A DNA stretch of 64,000 bases from Mesaphorura yosii (Eukaryota > Arthropoda > Collembola > Poduromorpha > Tullbergiidae). The notes beneath the pieces were generated by a model. The model did not search any database, was not told where the DNA came from, and was given only the letters and a program-made list of their open reading frames with translations. The position numbers and the translations under genes were made by a program. Location of the stretch: assembly GCA_009869945.1 (NCBI GenBank), contig WIXG01000347.1:16410-80409 (forward strand). The letters are read 5' to 3'. Below are positions 39,599 through 52,811 of the stretch, one piece after another. Numbering within the stretch: the stretch's first letter is position 1; each line of letters opens with the position of its first letter.

Positions 39599-41045
39599 AC
39601 CTTCATTGAGTGAACCAGCGAGGAGATTACAATCTTTTTGTTTACAATCGTATTCAAGAGCCGGCAATCGTCACCAGAAGTCTGGTAATTCGCATTTATT
39701 TACTTCAACGAAATACGCAGAATTTTTAAGCCAATCTTGTTCTTAGTCGACTACAGATGAAATCTTGAAAATGGACAAAAATGTTCAGGCTTAAGTCCAA
39801 GTTGTTTTTCCTAAGTTATGTAGTTAGAAGAGGAAGGGGAACCATAATTGTTGCATGACAGAATTTTCAATTACAACGATATACTACATTTGGCAACATT
39901 CGCGTTGGCCGTAGTTTGTGTGACTTCCTGTGTTCTCGCTCGCCAGACATTTTGTTATGATCTTCCAACTCCTTCTTGATGTATTAAATGTTGTCTTCAA
40001 CGTGTAATATTTCCTAGATAGCTGTTGTGTAGTTTACTAATGATTCAGCATCGTAAACGTTACGGTAGTAAGCGAAACTTCAAGTTTTTGTAACTGAGAC
40101 CTACATTGATCGACCAGAATTTTGTAAGCATTAGACTATTGAATTAATTGATGACTGTTTATAGACAATTGTTAAATAGCATGCAATGTTGACAACTTCA
40201 ACACCCGAGACGCAAGCGCTAAGTTTTATAATGTGGAACCGAACTTTTATTGTATCTTGTGATCTTATTTAATTAAATATATCTCTTTACGCAGGATCTT
40301 ATGTTTATGTTTACTTTACTGGCTTCATTCGGTTGATGTGAAACGTGTGCATTAAAATGATTTTGTATCTATATATTGTGAATATAGACATAAGGCTAGT
40401 GCACGCTTTAGAGTAGGGAAACAGGAACTCTGCATTAAGACATTTTCATCAGTTTTCTATAATTCTGTTCATTCTTTGTCTCTTTCTTTAACTCGAACTC
40501 TTGAGACTTTCTTGCCAGATGCCAGTTTTAATTGGACTCCGATTTAGTGACGAGTGTCCAAGTGAGTGTGAATGTTTGACTTTACCTGAGTACTTGCTCT
40601 TCTTCAGTCGCGAAATGAAATGAATTTTGTATTTACATAGAAAGCGGCAGAAATTGAAAAATTTGACTAAAACTAAAAATTAACTTGCTCAATAAGTATT
40701 CATTATTCAATTATATTAATTGGTTCAGGACTTTTGTCAGCAATGCGGAGAAAGCGGACATCAACTTTTATAAAATCGCACACAGAATTGGTAGACGAAC
40801 AAATCTAACTAATTTTAGAATGCTTCAATAATTATGATTGAGGAACAGAATACTACAGAAATGAGGCATGATTCCATTTGTAAAGACTTCAATAACTTAC
40901 TATTAATCTCCCCATTTCATATGAATGTTTCACTACCCCATTTGAGTAGGTTCACAGAATTTGTTGGTTTTCGCCATCGAACCAACAAAATAGAGCTTTT
41001 TACGAAACGACCCCATCGTCACGAACTGGATTCAAACTTTTCTAA

Positions 41046-41051
41046 AATAAA
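41046..41051 (+). promoter_or_regulatory. Candidate distal poly(A) signal of ena
   Basis: First clear AATAAA found downstream of the ena stop codon, 1.45 kb away. A non-canonical signal closer to the stop is possible. Confidence 0.3.
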
Positions 41052-44000
41052 CTAGATTTTCTACTCGTTTTTTACTTTGGTTGAGCCGGGCAGGGCAAGG
41101 CATTCATTCCTTGGTGAATTGTTTTAAGCCGTCCTTAGTTTACATTCTGAATGAAGAACACAAACTCATTCTGTCGAATCAGCTTTAATCCACTGTGTTT
41201 CCTACGTTACTTTAAGTCTTCTTCACTTTCTAGTCTTTGTTGAGTGGAACGAGTGAATCAGTGAATCAGTCGACTGCTGTCTCATTTCTGCCTCGACCTA
41301 TCTGTAAATTCCAGTTCCTGCATTCAATAGAGAGAAGATTAATCTTTAAGGATGCTTCGTAGCCATCGCGTCGCATACTTAGAACTAACGAGCATTGTAT
41401 TCTTATCAATAAGTCTTAAACATATGACTCTCAACTGCCAATTCTCAAATTTCCTCTCGTATTTATTCGCGTTGTACATCTTTTACATACTATTTGTAAG
41501 TTGATAGGCGAAGCGAGTTTAGGAGTAGACGTAAATCCTAATTAGGTTCGACCGAGGCTCTTGTGTCATCTAAATGTCAAGCTAGCACTGTCAACAGTTT
41601 CGAAATGTCAAAGGTTAAGAAGCCGCAGCGCAAAAAAGCAACAGAAGCAGAAACTTCCTAGAAAAATCTCAACAATGCATAATGCAGTGAGTTAGAAATT
41701 TCGACTCAGCGCTCAGAGAAGAAAACGATTCCTCCTTGTTTACTTGCGAAACTGTTAATTATTAATAAGGCTGATGCTTCAACACTGTCTAGCGTAAGTA
41801 CTGCGAGCTGCAGCAGCGAAGGAATGAAGGATTAATTAAGTACTATTACTAATAGTATCAATATTTACTACATACAAATGAATTTGTAGAAATTCGTGTG
41901 CTATGATGAATTTATTTAATAAAATTATGAGTTTAAAATTGTCGGCGTGCCGTGTGCAAAGTCTTTCTTCATTTAATTAAAGTCGGAAGTCTCGACTTTT
42001 CTCATGTGAGACATTAAATTTAATGACTTACAACGTGCAAAATTTGTTAATTTGCAGCGGCTTTTTTCTAATTTGCTATTTTCATCCAGCAAGTTGAATT
42101 TGTACAGTAATTGGATGCTGTAAAGTTTTCTCCTAGCAAGAAGCCACATGCATGGCTGTAGAATTTAAATTTTCTTTTATTATGCAGATCTTGGAAGTGG
42201 AAATTTGCAGAAGCAAATAATCGCGATACGAATCTCGTGCCTTGTATCCACTCATTGTTTCGTTAGCGTGGTGAAATCTTGAGATCACATTCAAGAAAAG
42301 GAAGAGTGTGAAAATGAGCACTCTGCCTTCACGCTCAGGCACCGACTTTCGACTGTCGACTCCTTGCAAGGAGCCGTCCGCGTCAGACCCCGTGTGTTCC
42401 GTACGTGTTTAATGCTTAATGCGCCTCGACTAATGTGCTGCTGGTACCGAGGTGCTCCCTGCAATGCCATTCCGCGTGCTCCTGCAGCCTGTATACATAA
42501 TATACTCATACATTATTCTCATTCTACTTTTTAATGTTAACGTGCCCGTGGCCCGTGCCATTGCTTGCTAGATATGCCAGCGAAGAGTCGTTGCGGATAC
42601 CAATGTGGACAGTTTCTCCACATAAAAGGAAAATGTAAAACGGTGAGTACCAGAAAAGACTCACAGAGTTTACTTCAACTGCAAGAACAACTGCGACCAG
42701 TCACAGTCAATGGCAGGCAAGGGCTTTCACTAGCTCGCTTTAGGCGGCGGACTTTCTCTTCTCACTACTCTGCCGTTGCCATTGCTTTCACTTTCTTTTG
42801 TCGTAGCGCAGCGAAGCTTGTGCCTGGCTGTCTGGTGAACTCCCATGCGCTTGATATTATGCCGTGCCTTTCGATTTCATATCTCACATCCTCTCTGCTT
42901 CTGCCTCCGTATAGCATGTCTTACTTGCACTGCTACTGCGAATGCCGTCGACTTTCCTGACTCAGACCAGGCACATTACACGCGGCAGCATAGATATATC
43001 TTTATTAAGTTTTCTCCTTCGTTTTATGTTTATACCATTGAACGCGCTGCATCATTGAAGGTTTTTTCCAACGAAAATACTTTTACTCGTTTTTACTACC
43101 CATTACTATATATATTTATATTTCTGCCGCCCGTATTTGCCTCGGCACATTTGTTCGATCTCCTTTCATCCAACTCTTTCACGATTTCTTGTGCCGCGTG
43201 CTTTGGCTTTGTCCTTTCACTCCTTTCGCCGTTCGCCTTGCCTCTTTCCCATGCATTTTCTTTCTGCAGGGCGAGGGCGAGTTTTCGCAAACACTGCATA
43301 CTCAGACTGCGACGTGCACAACAAGAAGAACAAACGAATGAGGCGCGCATGGGTTGGTGCTTTAGCTCTGGTTCTGAGTCAGGCATGTATTTTTGTTTTA
43401 TGCACACAGCCACCAGCGTACAGGCAGAGGCACAGGAACACGTCGTCGTCGGACACGAGGCAGGGACGGGAAATGATACCAAAATTTTCAAGAACATACA
43501 AAACTCTGCTCCGCGCTGGTTTTTCATGTAGATGTGGAAAATATCACGGAGACCATCGTCTTAACTTTCTCCCATCTGTTGTATTCCTGCTCGTGTGGCC
43601 GAGAAGAGAATTTCGCGGCTTTCATCTTCAACTTGTTCTCTCACCTCTTCCTTCCTCTTTTACTGCGACCGACTCGTGCTGGTCCCAGTCTTTGGTTTTT
43701 ACTACGCGAGTCATCGTAAAGTAGCTCAGCGCATTTTTATTTCTCCTTCATCCTTCCTTCGCATCCTTTCATCCTGCCGTGCTCGTGCTCGTGTCTGCTT
43801 GTGCCGTGCCGTGCTGCGTGTGAATGCGAATCAGTGCATCACTTTGGGTAAATACGTTGTTTGTAAATACCACTTTGTGGAAAGCTCGGCCGTCTTACAA
43901 CACTTTCCCGAGAAATCTCTCTCCAAAGGTTAATTGTACATGGACAGGCGACCAGAACACGAATTTGAACACAGAACACGCGTAAGCTGTGACTTTCTAA

Positions 44001-47000
44001 ATTGGCTTTTAAAACCACATTGTGCAAAGTAGCAAAGTGTGTTGCGTCGTGATTTCTTGAAACTCGTCTGCCAGTGCTTGTGTCTTTTGTACTCGACAAC
44101 TTCGGTTTCAGCTGGCCTGAATTCACTTCAACTTTGAACTTGCCTCAGCTACCACAAATAGAATTTGCTCATCACTTTGCATCGAATCTCCATTCATCGT
44201 GCTTTGTCCTCAATAACTCATTGTTGTGTTCTGAAGAATTAACATCTCATTAACATTTCGCATTTTGCCGTGTCGTCCTACGAATTGCTCATTGTGATAC
44301 GACATTCCTTCATCAGAAGACATTAATCCCAACTCCAACTTCAACGTGAATTGAAAACTTTTCACATTCATCATATCAAAAGACACAGACGCGGTCCTCG
44401 CCCTTGCCTTTCACCTTTCTTCAATAATCGCCTAATCGCATTTGGCATTTCCCACCTGACAACTATTATTTATATCCCAAGTTTGATTACATATTTGCTC
44501 GGGCGAACGTGAATCCGAACTGAGCACATGTGTCAACTCGCATCTGCACCTGGGAGAAAGCGAACGCGTCACGCGTGCAGTGCAGCAACAGAAGACAAAA
44601 AACGGCAACTGAAAAGTTTGTTGTCTCCTTCCGCATCCTTTTGGGATGGGTGGTTCACAATTTCAAATAAATCTTCCAGTCACACGGCGAGCGTAAACGC
44701 TGGAAAACTCATGTCTCGTGAGCAATGTAAAGTGAGCGCATGCCTGGCGTACGGTAAGTGAGGTTTCCGTTCCATTGCTCGTAATATCTCGTGGTTATGA
44801 TATTTTGGTTCACCAAGTCGCAAGTACCATTTGCCATGCGAGTGAAATGCCATCCGGAGGCTGCTGCCAGTTTGGATTTCGGCTTCCAAAACGTTTGGTT
44901 CTCAAAGTGGAGATGGCAGGTTATGCTTTTCGGTGCGAGAGAAAGTTTGTGCAAGTGAAATGAGTTCAGCCGTTTCTGACGATGAGCGACGCTCAGTGTC
45001 TCAACACTAGGCGCTGAGCTTGCAGCAAGAATTCGACTTTTTAAGATCTCAAGTGTAGAACAAGGATTGCACGCCCTTGAATACGCCTCGCCTTAATTTC
45101 ATGCATCGCCTAACAACTTTAAAAATTAGTGAACTTAGTCGTTACTACTTCTGCCTCTTCTCCTGCCCGCCCACGAGCAGCACTGATCACTGTGCACCAA
45201 TGAACAGAGCTGAACCAAAATCTTAGTTTACAAGTTTATACGGCGCTTGTTTGCTGGAAGCTGTAATTATCATGCAGCAGCTGTACGAAAGCGGTAATTA
45301 ATTTCTAGCCGTCAAGATTTTATGGCGTAGTATTGAGAAAGTGCATTCTGCACCGGCACCGCGGTTTTGCTGGAGAAAGAAAGTTTGGCTGATTCATCGC
45401 AAGTCGCATTTTGCGTCGTACATCCACTCACGTGAGAGAAAGTTGGAATCGAATAAAACGGCACAAGCACAATGGAAATCACCAATGGAAGAAGAAATCC
45501 GATTTGCCATTTGCCTTCGCCGTTTTACTGCATTAGGTTATTTGTATCCATTCCATAATACTTAAGCCCTAAGCTCCTTTCTTGCTCTTTCTTCTCTGCC
45601 ACTGCTGTCGTGGCCTAGCTGGCTTAACTTGAAACTCGCGTCTTTCTTTCGTTACGAGCACAAGGACGAACAAGTCATGAGTGCTTTCTAAGGCTATAAC
45701 TTTAAACGTTTGAAACACAATCGCTGCATTTACATTCGGTTTACTCTGCACTTCTGCCGTCGTCGTCGGTAAAAGCCAACCTACGCAAGCCAAATTCGTC
45801 GTCATTCATGTCATTCGATTGTCTTGCCTTTTCTCTCCGTGTCTTCGTTGCGCTTTTACTTTCTCCTTCGCGTTCCGTATCTCTTCTCACTGTCAATAAA
45901 CTTTCAGCATTCAGCTTCTCGATTTCTTCTTATCCCCGTCGGAATCTCGAGCGTAGAAGGACAGAATTTAAATGCATTCGTGCCTCGTATGAATTCATAC
46001 TTCATTCAAGAATCGTTGCCGTCTCCATTCGTGTTCATGTTGGTCTTGACGTCAAGTCAAGTTTTCCGTTCGTGTAAATGCTCCGCTTTTAACTTACCTT
46101 CTGAATTCTGAATTCGATTTATCCATACATTTGACTGCAATAACTATTTGGCTCCCCGTTGCATACAAAGACGTCTGGCGTTTTCGTAGCGTCTTTGTTT
46201 ATGATTACAGGCCTCCTGATCTCATCTATTTCTGTATCGGAGACAGAGTCAAGTTTTCCGATGTCGGTGTCGGTATTTGGTATGCGTAATGTCTTTTCGT
46301 ATTTATGTTTGTTTGTTGCCTACTGACATTTTCTTGAGACTCGTTTCCGCTGCCTTCCTTTCATCTGATTCATTGGAAAGCTCATTTTACTCCGCGCCAC
46401 TCCAGGCCAGGCGAGGCTCCGGCGTTAACTTTGCGTCATTTTCGAGCTACACTTGAATTTTCTCGGTGCTCAGTCCTCAGAGTCGGGAGTTGGCACTCAG
46501 TTGGATAAAAGTTCAAGTTAAAAACTTTCATAATTGTTTACATAACACACATCCATGTAAAGTGGTACTTAGAGCACAGGCTTGACTACATTTTGCTCTT
46601 GCGACTACTTTCTGGATGCTTGCTCCAGAGACTTTTTGACTAGAACGCCAGGCAAAGTGCACCGTGCAGTGAAGTAACGAGCGAGCATGTAAAAATACTT
46701 GCCTCGGAGAAATGTGCAGAAACTGCTAATACCACACACAATGGAAATTCCGGGAATGGAAGCGAAGAATGGAAAGGAAGGTAGACTTCATTCATTTAAA
46801 ACCTACGCCTTGCCTCGCCTAAACTCATCCACGGTAATTTGCAGTTGTGCTTTGAAATTTGAAAGCGAAAAAGTTGAGAAGATACGCACGCATTTAATTC
46901 AAAGCCGGGAAGCAGCGCGTCAGCATCAGCGAGGGCAGCAGGGTAAAGTTTTACGGGAGGGACGTGCAGGATAATTGAAAAGCCTCGTGCGTATGTTTCT

Positions 47001-48886
47001 GGTTTAATTTTAATCGTATATTCTTTTCTTCCCTCATACGCATTCGCATTTCACAGTTTTACGGCCGTCATTTATTATTCTCGGCTTGTACATTCAATTT
47101 CAGCTTCTTTCTTTTTTTTCATCCGTCTCATCATTCCATCATCTTCACTGCTCTGCTGCATTGTATCTTGTCTTGTCTATGATTTTATAAATTCTGTGCC
47201 TCCCTCTTGCACACGCACGGCTCGGCTCGTGCCTCCATCTTTCTATTATTATTACTTATCATTATCGTTATTATTATGCGCGTATTATATTTCTTCTCCA
47301 TTAGACTTGTCCTCTCACCCACGTTCATGCTCGTGCCATAAAATGAACGTCTTCAATCGCTTTGCTTTGTCGACTGCCTGCGCGCTCGATCTGCGTTCGC
47401 ACGTGCTCATTTTTGTTTACTCTTAAATCCAGGAATGAGGCGATCGAACACATGCAAGCAAGCAAGAATTTGGTTTCAACGGATGGAAGGCATTTGAACG
47501 AAATTTATTACGCTGCATGATTTTATCTTTGCGACAGAGCGTCTTAACTCAAATCCGAATTTAAGAAACAAATGCTAATTTCAATCAAACTCGGAATGAA
47601 AGAATGAATGGAATACGTCGAGATTTTATCGCAGTTTTAAATTAAGACGAAGTTAAACCATTTTACAAGATTGGACGTGCTTTGGAGATTTTGTTAAATA
47701 CTGCAAGAACTCTAAGAATGAATTCTCGGCTCTTGCTTAATTTATAGTGAAATGTTAATCTATGGCTCAGGAAATTAACTGCCACTTGAGAGACTATTAT
47801 TAACTCATTTGGGCCCATGCGCGACTGAACTTGGATACAAATTGAATTTGCATCTGCCTTGGCTTTCCTTTGCCGTGTCGTTTTCATTAGCCTCGGTCTA
47901 GGTTGATAAAGAATTGCCAAGAAGCCTTGCATTTTGTTACGAATACGTACGAGGTTTCGCTATCCTAGAAGTTTCATGTTCGTGTTGTGCATGAGTTTGA
48001 GTCATAAATCAGATTAATGCTTTGGAAAAGAGAGGATTAATTGAATTATAGTCGTGAGCACAGGCTGAGCGTGAACGAGAAGCAAAGTCAAGAAGAAAGT
48101 TGTTGGTCGCGATATGTCTTATTTCCTGTAGCTGAACCTTTCTTTCCTTCCTGTTCCTTCCTTGCCTTGCCTCGCCTTGAAGTTCCTGATTGCGCTTGGC
48201 ACTTATGCTAAGTTAAACCCTGATTCATAAAGGAAATCAAATTGCAATTCATAATCAGATGATATGCTATGCTCCTCTTCCTTACTTTGTGTTCCAGTAT
48301 GTTTAAGCAGGAGTTGAGTATTGACTGTTGACTACAATTTTGCGTTCAGTAACAGTTGATCGGCTAAAAATAAACCTGGCATTGCGTATGTCTCTTGAGA
48401 GTACAAGTCGCGAGGATCGAATGCCACATTTTAAATTCGAGCTCGGAAGTGAGCGGAGATATCGGCAAAAGAACGCGACGAACTTTTAGAGTTTAGTTTA
48501 AGTTGTAGGGAAAAAAGACACGTGCACAAGACAGTGTCAATATTCCAATACAAAAGTGCATCGCTTATGGCTTGCGACACGGGCACGTGGTCAAGTTTGA
48601 TTAGCATTTCTCGCTGGCATTGCCTTTCTTCTTGATTCTTGTTATTCAGTCACAAGTGGAAGTGATTACACTATTCAGTCGCGGAATTAAATCGTGGTTA
48701 AGTTGAACATCAACATCAACATAATCATTAGGGCAAGACTTCAGTGCAGTGAAGTACCATGTCAGCGTTGGTTTTTGTTTAAAGCTCTCTCGAAACGAAA
48801 TTCTGCTGCTGTTGAGTTTCAGTCAGCGTTATGAGTCCATGTTGTGCAACAAGTTCAAGCCATGAGCGCTGAGCAACTAATTCTAT

Positions 48887-48916
48887 TCTTGGATGCTTGG
48901 GCCCAAGCATCCAAGA
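48887..48916. repeat. Perfect 30-bp palindrome
   Basis: The half-site TCTTGGATGCTTGGG is followed directly by its exact reverse complement with no spacer. No gene lies nearby and the flanks show no duplicated target site. A perfect 15-bp half-site by chance is unlikely in a window this size. Confidence 0.85.
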
Positions 48917-51900
48917 GAGGTTTTATTATAATTATATGAACTTTTAATTGGCGGAATTTGTCCTACGGTTGCTTGTGCTTGTACATAAGCATAAGCTTAG
49001 GGTTTACATTTAGGGTTTAGGGAAACATCAAAAGACTGAAGCTGCGAACCTGCGAAGCAACGAAACCAATGCATGGTTTCATCAGTGAAGTTTTACGCAA
49101 AGTGCAAGAGTAGAACTTCAATAGCAAGACTAATGGCATCACCACCGCTCGTGAACGGAGTTTAGGATGATGAAAGAGAAAAGCCCGGAGAGGACAATAA
49201 AATGTAATCCTCAGTATTGTAAGCGCCTCCAACATTTCAGGATCCTCGCTTGATCTCCACATTTTGGATTCGTATTGTCAAACCTGCCAATTTTGTCAGA
49301 AATAATTGCACGCTGTCTGAAGAAGTCAATTTAATCTCCAAAGCATATGCGCTGGGCGCTGATTGCTATTGCTTGACTTCATTTTTTCAAGTTCTCAGAT
49401 TTCGAGAGAGGAATTTCTTCCCATTTCCATTATCCTGTTTGCATTCATCAGCATAATATAAAAGAGTTAAAGAATTCGAATGAGCAGAGGCCGGCTTATT
49501 GAATTCGAATAACTCAAATATCGTTGCGCTGTGTTGCGTTTTACTTGGCACGGCACGAGCAAGCGAGAGAGAGCAGACATCTGCATCTGCCTCTATTCAG
49601 GTTTTAAATTCGGTTTTTGTATAAAAACTCGGGTTTCTTGGCTCATGGGACGAAAGACGAAGTGCAGCGTGCGAGAGCTTCATTTTCATTGAAGTCTTTA
49701 AAATCTTGAGCTTGAGCTCGTGTTTTGTATTTCAAAAAGCAATCTCATAAAAGATTTACCAGCAAGCCAATGCATTGCGAGTGCGAGTGCCAGTGCTTTA
49801 GAGTCATTAGACGCGATTTTGCAGTGCAGGATTCTCCATTAAATGCGTACAAATTAAATGCGCTCACTTTTATGCGAGCGAGGCGGCTAGCAGACTGTGC
49901 GTACAAAATCCTTGGCCATTACTGCGTGTATTTAGAAAACATTGTCAAGCTGCTACTGCTGCTGGGCTCCGTCTCGTACATGAATATAATTAGGAGCTCA
50001 TTCAGCTTCCCTGGTTCAATTATTGAATAGTCTCTTTGCTTTACAGCGCGTCACATATTGCATTGCAAGGTTTTGTCTTTGAGTTCTTATGAAAGAGAAT
50101 TTGTAAGAGAAGCAGTGCGCTCAAAGAAAGCATGCAGCATGAACCCAGAATTCGCTCACTCGACTCTGAGATCTTTATTAGAAACAGTAACGAGGATGAA
50201 TGACACAAAATGGGTGTTAAAACATGAAATAAAGTAAATAATGTCCTTCTACGCGGGCATGTGCAGCAGCTTTATTCACTCCGTCAACTTTAATAAATTG
50301 GTTTCACATTCCTTTCAGATCTTCGGTCTTCCCACCACGCGACGTGTAAGCGTAAACGTAAGCGTGAACTATAAATTCGGTCTTATGTACTCGCTCTTTC
50401 AGTCGGGTCATGATGGAGAAATGAAATCACCATTTCTTGGCACCACATTCATTAATTTCATGTTGCGGGGCAAACAACGTTCCATCTTGATGTCTCTCTC
50501 GCTGTCGACGTTCAACACATGCTTTATGAACAAATCTGATGTGACTATTTAATGCACACATCATGTGAACATGTTTGATGATTAGAATCAGCACGCCACA
50601 TTGAAACGACAAATCAACTCTGGTACTCTGAACGCTTATGCACACTAAGAACGCTCTCTTCATAATTTGCTTACATGTACAAATTCATCCATCTTTGATC
50701 CAGATCTTCAGGCGAATGCAAATCAAATGAGACTCGAGTATCTAAATATAAGCGTGCATAATGAAATGAAGCTGAGGCCGAGAAAATTAATGATGCAGTG
50801 GGCCACAAAGTTGTTGGTGCTCTGCTGCTGCTACTTCGTGATTTGCATGTTTTTTTATAAACCATGACTGCTTCATTGTAATACGGAAGTTGATGTCTCC
50901 AGCCTCATTTATCAACATTGCAATCTCAGTTCTAAAAATACGAGCACTTCATTTTAGAACTGTGCATGACGGCAGGCGCAGGCGACTGAGAGACGAATCA
51001 GTTTTTTTTGCAAGTCGGCTCATTTTAATAACGACCGAAAGATATGTATAAATGGCAAATAAAAACAGTGCAGATTCTATCCACTGAGATTCTTTGGACC
51101 AGTTGTTCCTTTGGTGTGGCTTTTGTTTTCTAGTGAATTATGCTTGTACTCAATTAGGACCATGCGCGATAATAAAGAAAATGAGAAACGTCAAAATATT
51201 TATTCAGTGTTTTCGAAATGTGTATTAAGTTAAGCTGAGGCAGGGGTAGGGCGACGCAAACGTAGGCGTAGACAATAATTTTTGCTGGGGGCAATTGCAC
51301 TTACACCACACAAAAATGTTGTGTTTACTTTAGCCGAATGCTAGCCAAGAAACAAATCTGTGCTGAGAAATGAAAAATCTAATAATATGTTGGAAACATT
51401 GACATAAATTACACGAAGTCATTTGTTGTTCTTGAAAGCACAATTACGTGTACGCTCAGAGAGGTAGCTGGTGATTATGCAATTTTGAGGCACGGTGATG
51501 AGCCAAAGGATCGGCATGCCAAGGTGGAATTATTTCTTGAAACTTCAGGGACACGGACGCGAGACGCGACGCATCAAATCGCCAAGCAGGGTTGACCTTC
51601 GTGTTTCCCTCGTGCATAATTATTCGTCATACCGGCAAGCCGGCGCTTGGGAATTTAGATTCTGAACTTTCGTTTCGCAGCCACAAAAATCAAAACAGCG
51701 CAGCGTAATTTTGACACAAAACCGGTATTGTTGTTTTTGATTCTGAATGAATGAATTATGCCATAGCTGGAATGGGAATGTGAACACGACTGGAAACGGA
51801 AAGAGAAAGATTCAAACGCTTATAACGAAGACGAAAAATCGCTTGCATCCCAGTGCTAAAATTACATTTTGCATAGAAGGTTTGTATTCATCCTGGATCC

Positions 51901-52811
51901 GAGTGTTAATCATTTGTCTCCGCTAAAGGAAAATATATATTTCAACACTTCAGGTTGAAATATGCGTGAGATATTTCATCAACGATGTTCCATTTACAAT
52001 ATGCATACACGTATACAATTTATGCTTCACGCGTTGAATCTGCAATAATGTACGCAATGTCAGTCTCAATCTGAGCTCACTGATTTTTCACTACCAAATA
52101 TAGAACTTTGAGTCTTCTTTCATCTTTATGCAACGCGAAATGTGTAGCGCCGTTTGTCTGAAGTGCGTGCAATTCATTCTTTTTAAAGCCCTGCTCAGTT
52201 TAGAATTCAGATTTTCCCATTTTGTAAACTTTGTTCTCTTGTTTGTGTTACAGGCACCTCGTGTCTGCTCCTGACAAGATCATGGCTCTTCAATCATCAA
52301 AATAATTAAAATGCAAGCTCTGAATTGGTCTCTGCAATCAAAACGTAGTCAAACGCAGCACTAGCAATTTGTGGTTTTAATTAATAATTACGGTGCACTA
52401 CATGCTCAAGGTACTTAAGATTTGGAGACTCGCTCAAGTAGCTCAAGATTCAAAGTGATTTGCGAATGGCGAATACAAATGATTCCAGTCGAGAAGAGTA
52501 AAAGACCGACTACTGCTACGTGGCGAATGAGAAAGAATGGAACAAAAATGTCATTTGCCATTTTAATATTCAGCGGTGCTCTCGCTGATAGTGTAATATT
52601 TGGTTTTGAATAGAAGAGCTCTCCGCACTTCGCAATTTTTTTGAATGCACAGGACGCAGACGAAACGGAAAGCAGAAGCGGAGAGAAATGAAAGGAAGTA
52701 AAAGCAGTTTCGAAAAAGAATAAAAGAAGTTTCACACAATTCTCGTCTACTTCGCCTCACTCTGTTCGTTACATCTGCGACCCTTGTCTTGAGAAATACA
52801 GATTTATTAAA

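Larger units (their letters stand above)
39599..52811. other. ena 3' region and gene-poor stretch
   Basis: The ena 3' untranslated region starts here; the first clear AATAAA I find is at 41046-41051, another at 41918-41923. Beyond it I find no exon chain or RNA gene. Between 42.8 and 47.4 kb the plus strand is rich in pyrimidines and low in stops, giving long overlapping ORFs (42845-43531 and 43137-43724) in different frames, which I judge to be chance. A possible acceptor GTGTTACAG at 52247-52255 could begin a 5' untranslated exon of the next gene. Confidence 0.5.

Noticed and set aside
42845-43724. Two long overlapping plus-strand ORFs (228 and 195 codons)
   Set aside because: They overlap in different frames in a pyrimidine-rich tract, have no domain or splice partner, and a minus ORF of 143 codons covers the same bases. 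Low stop frequency explains them.
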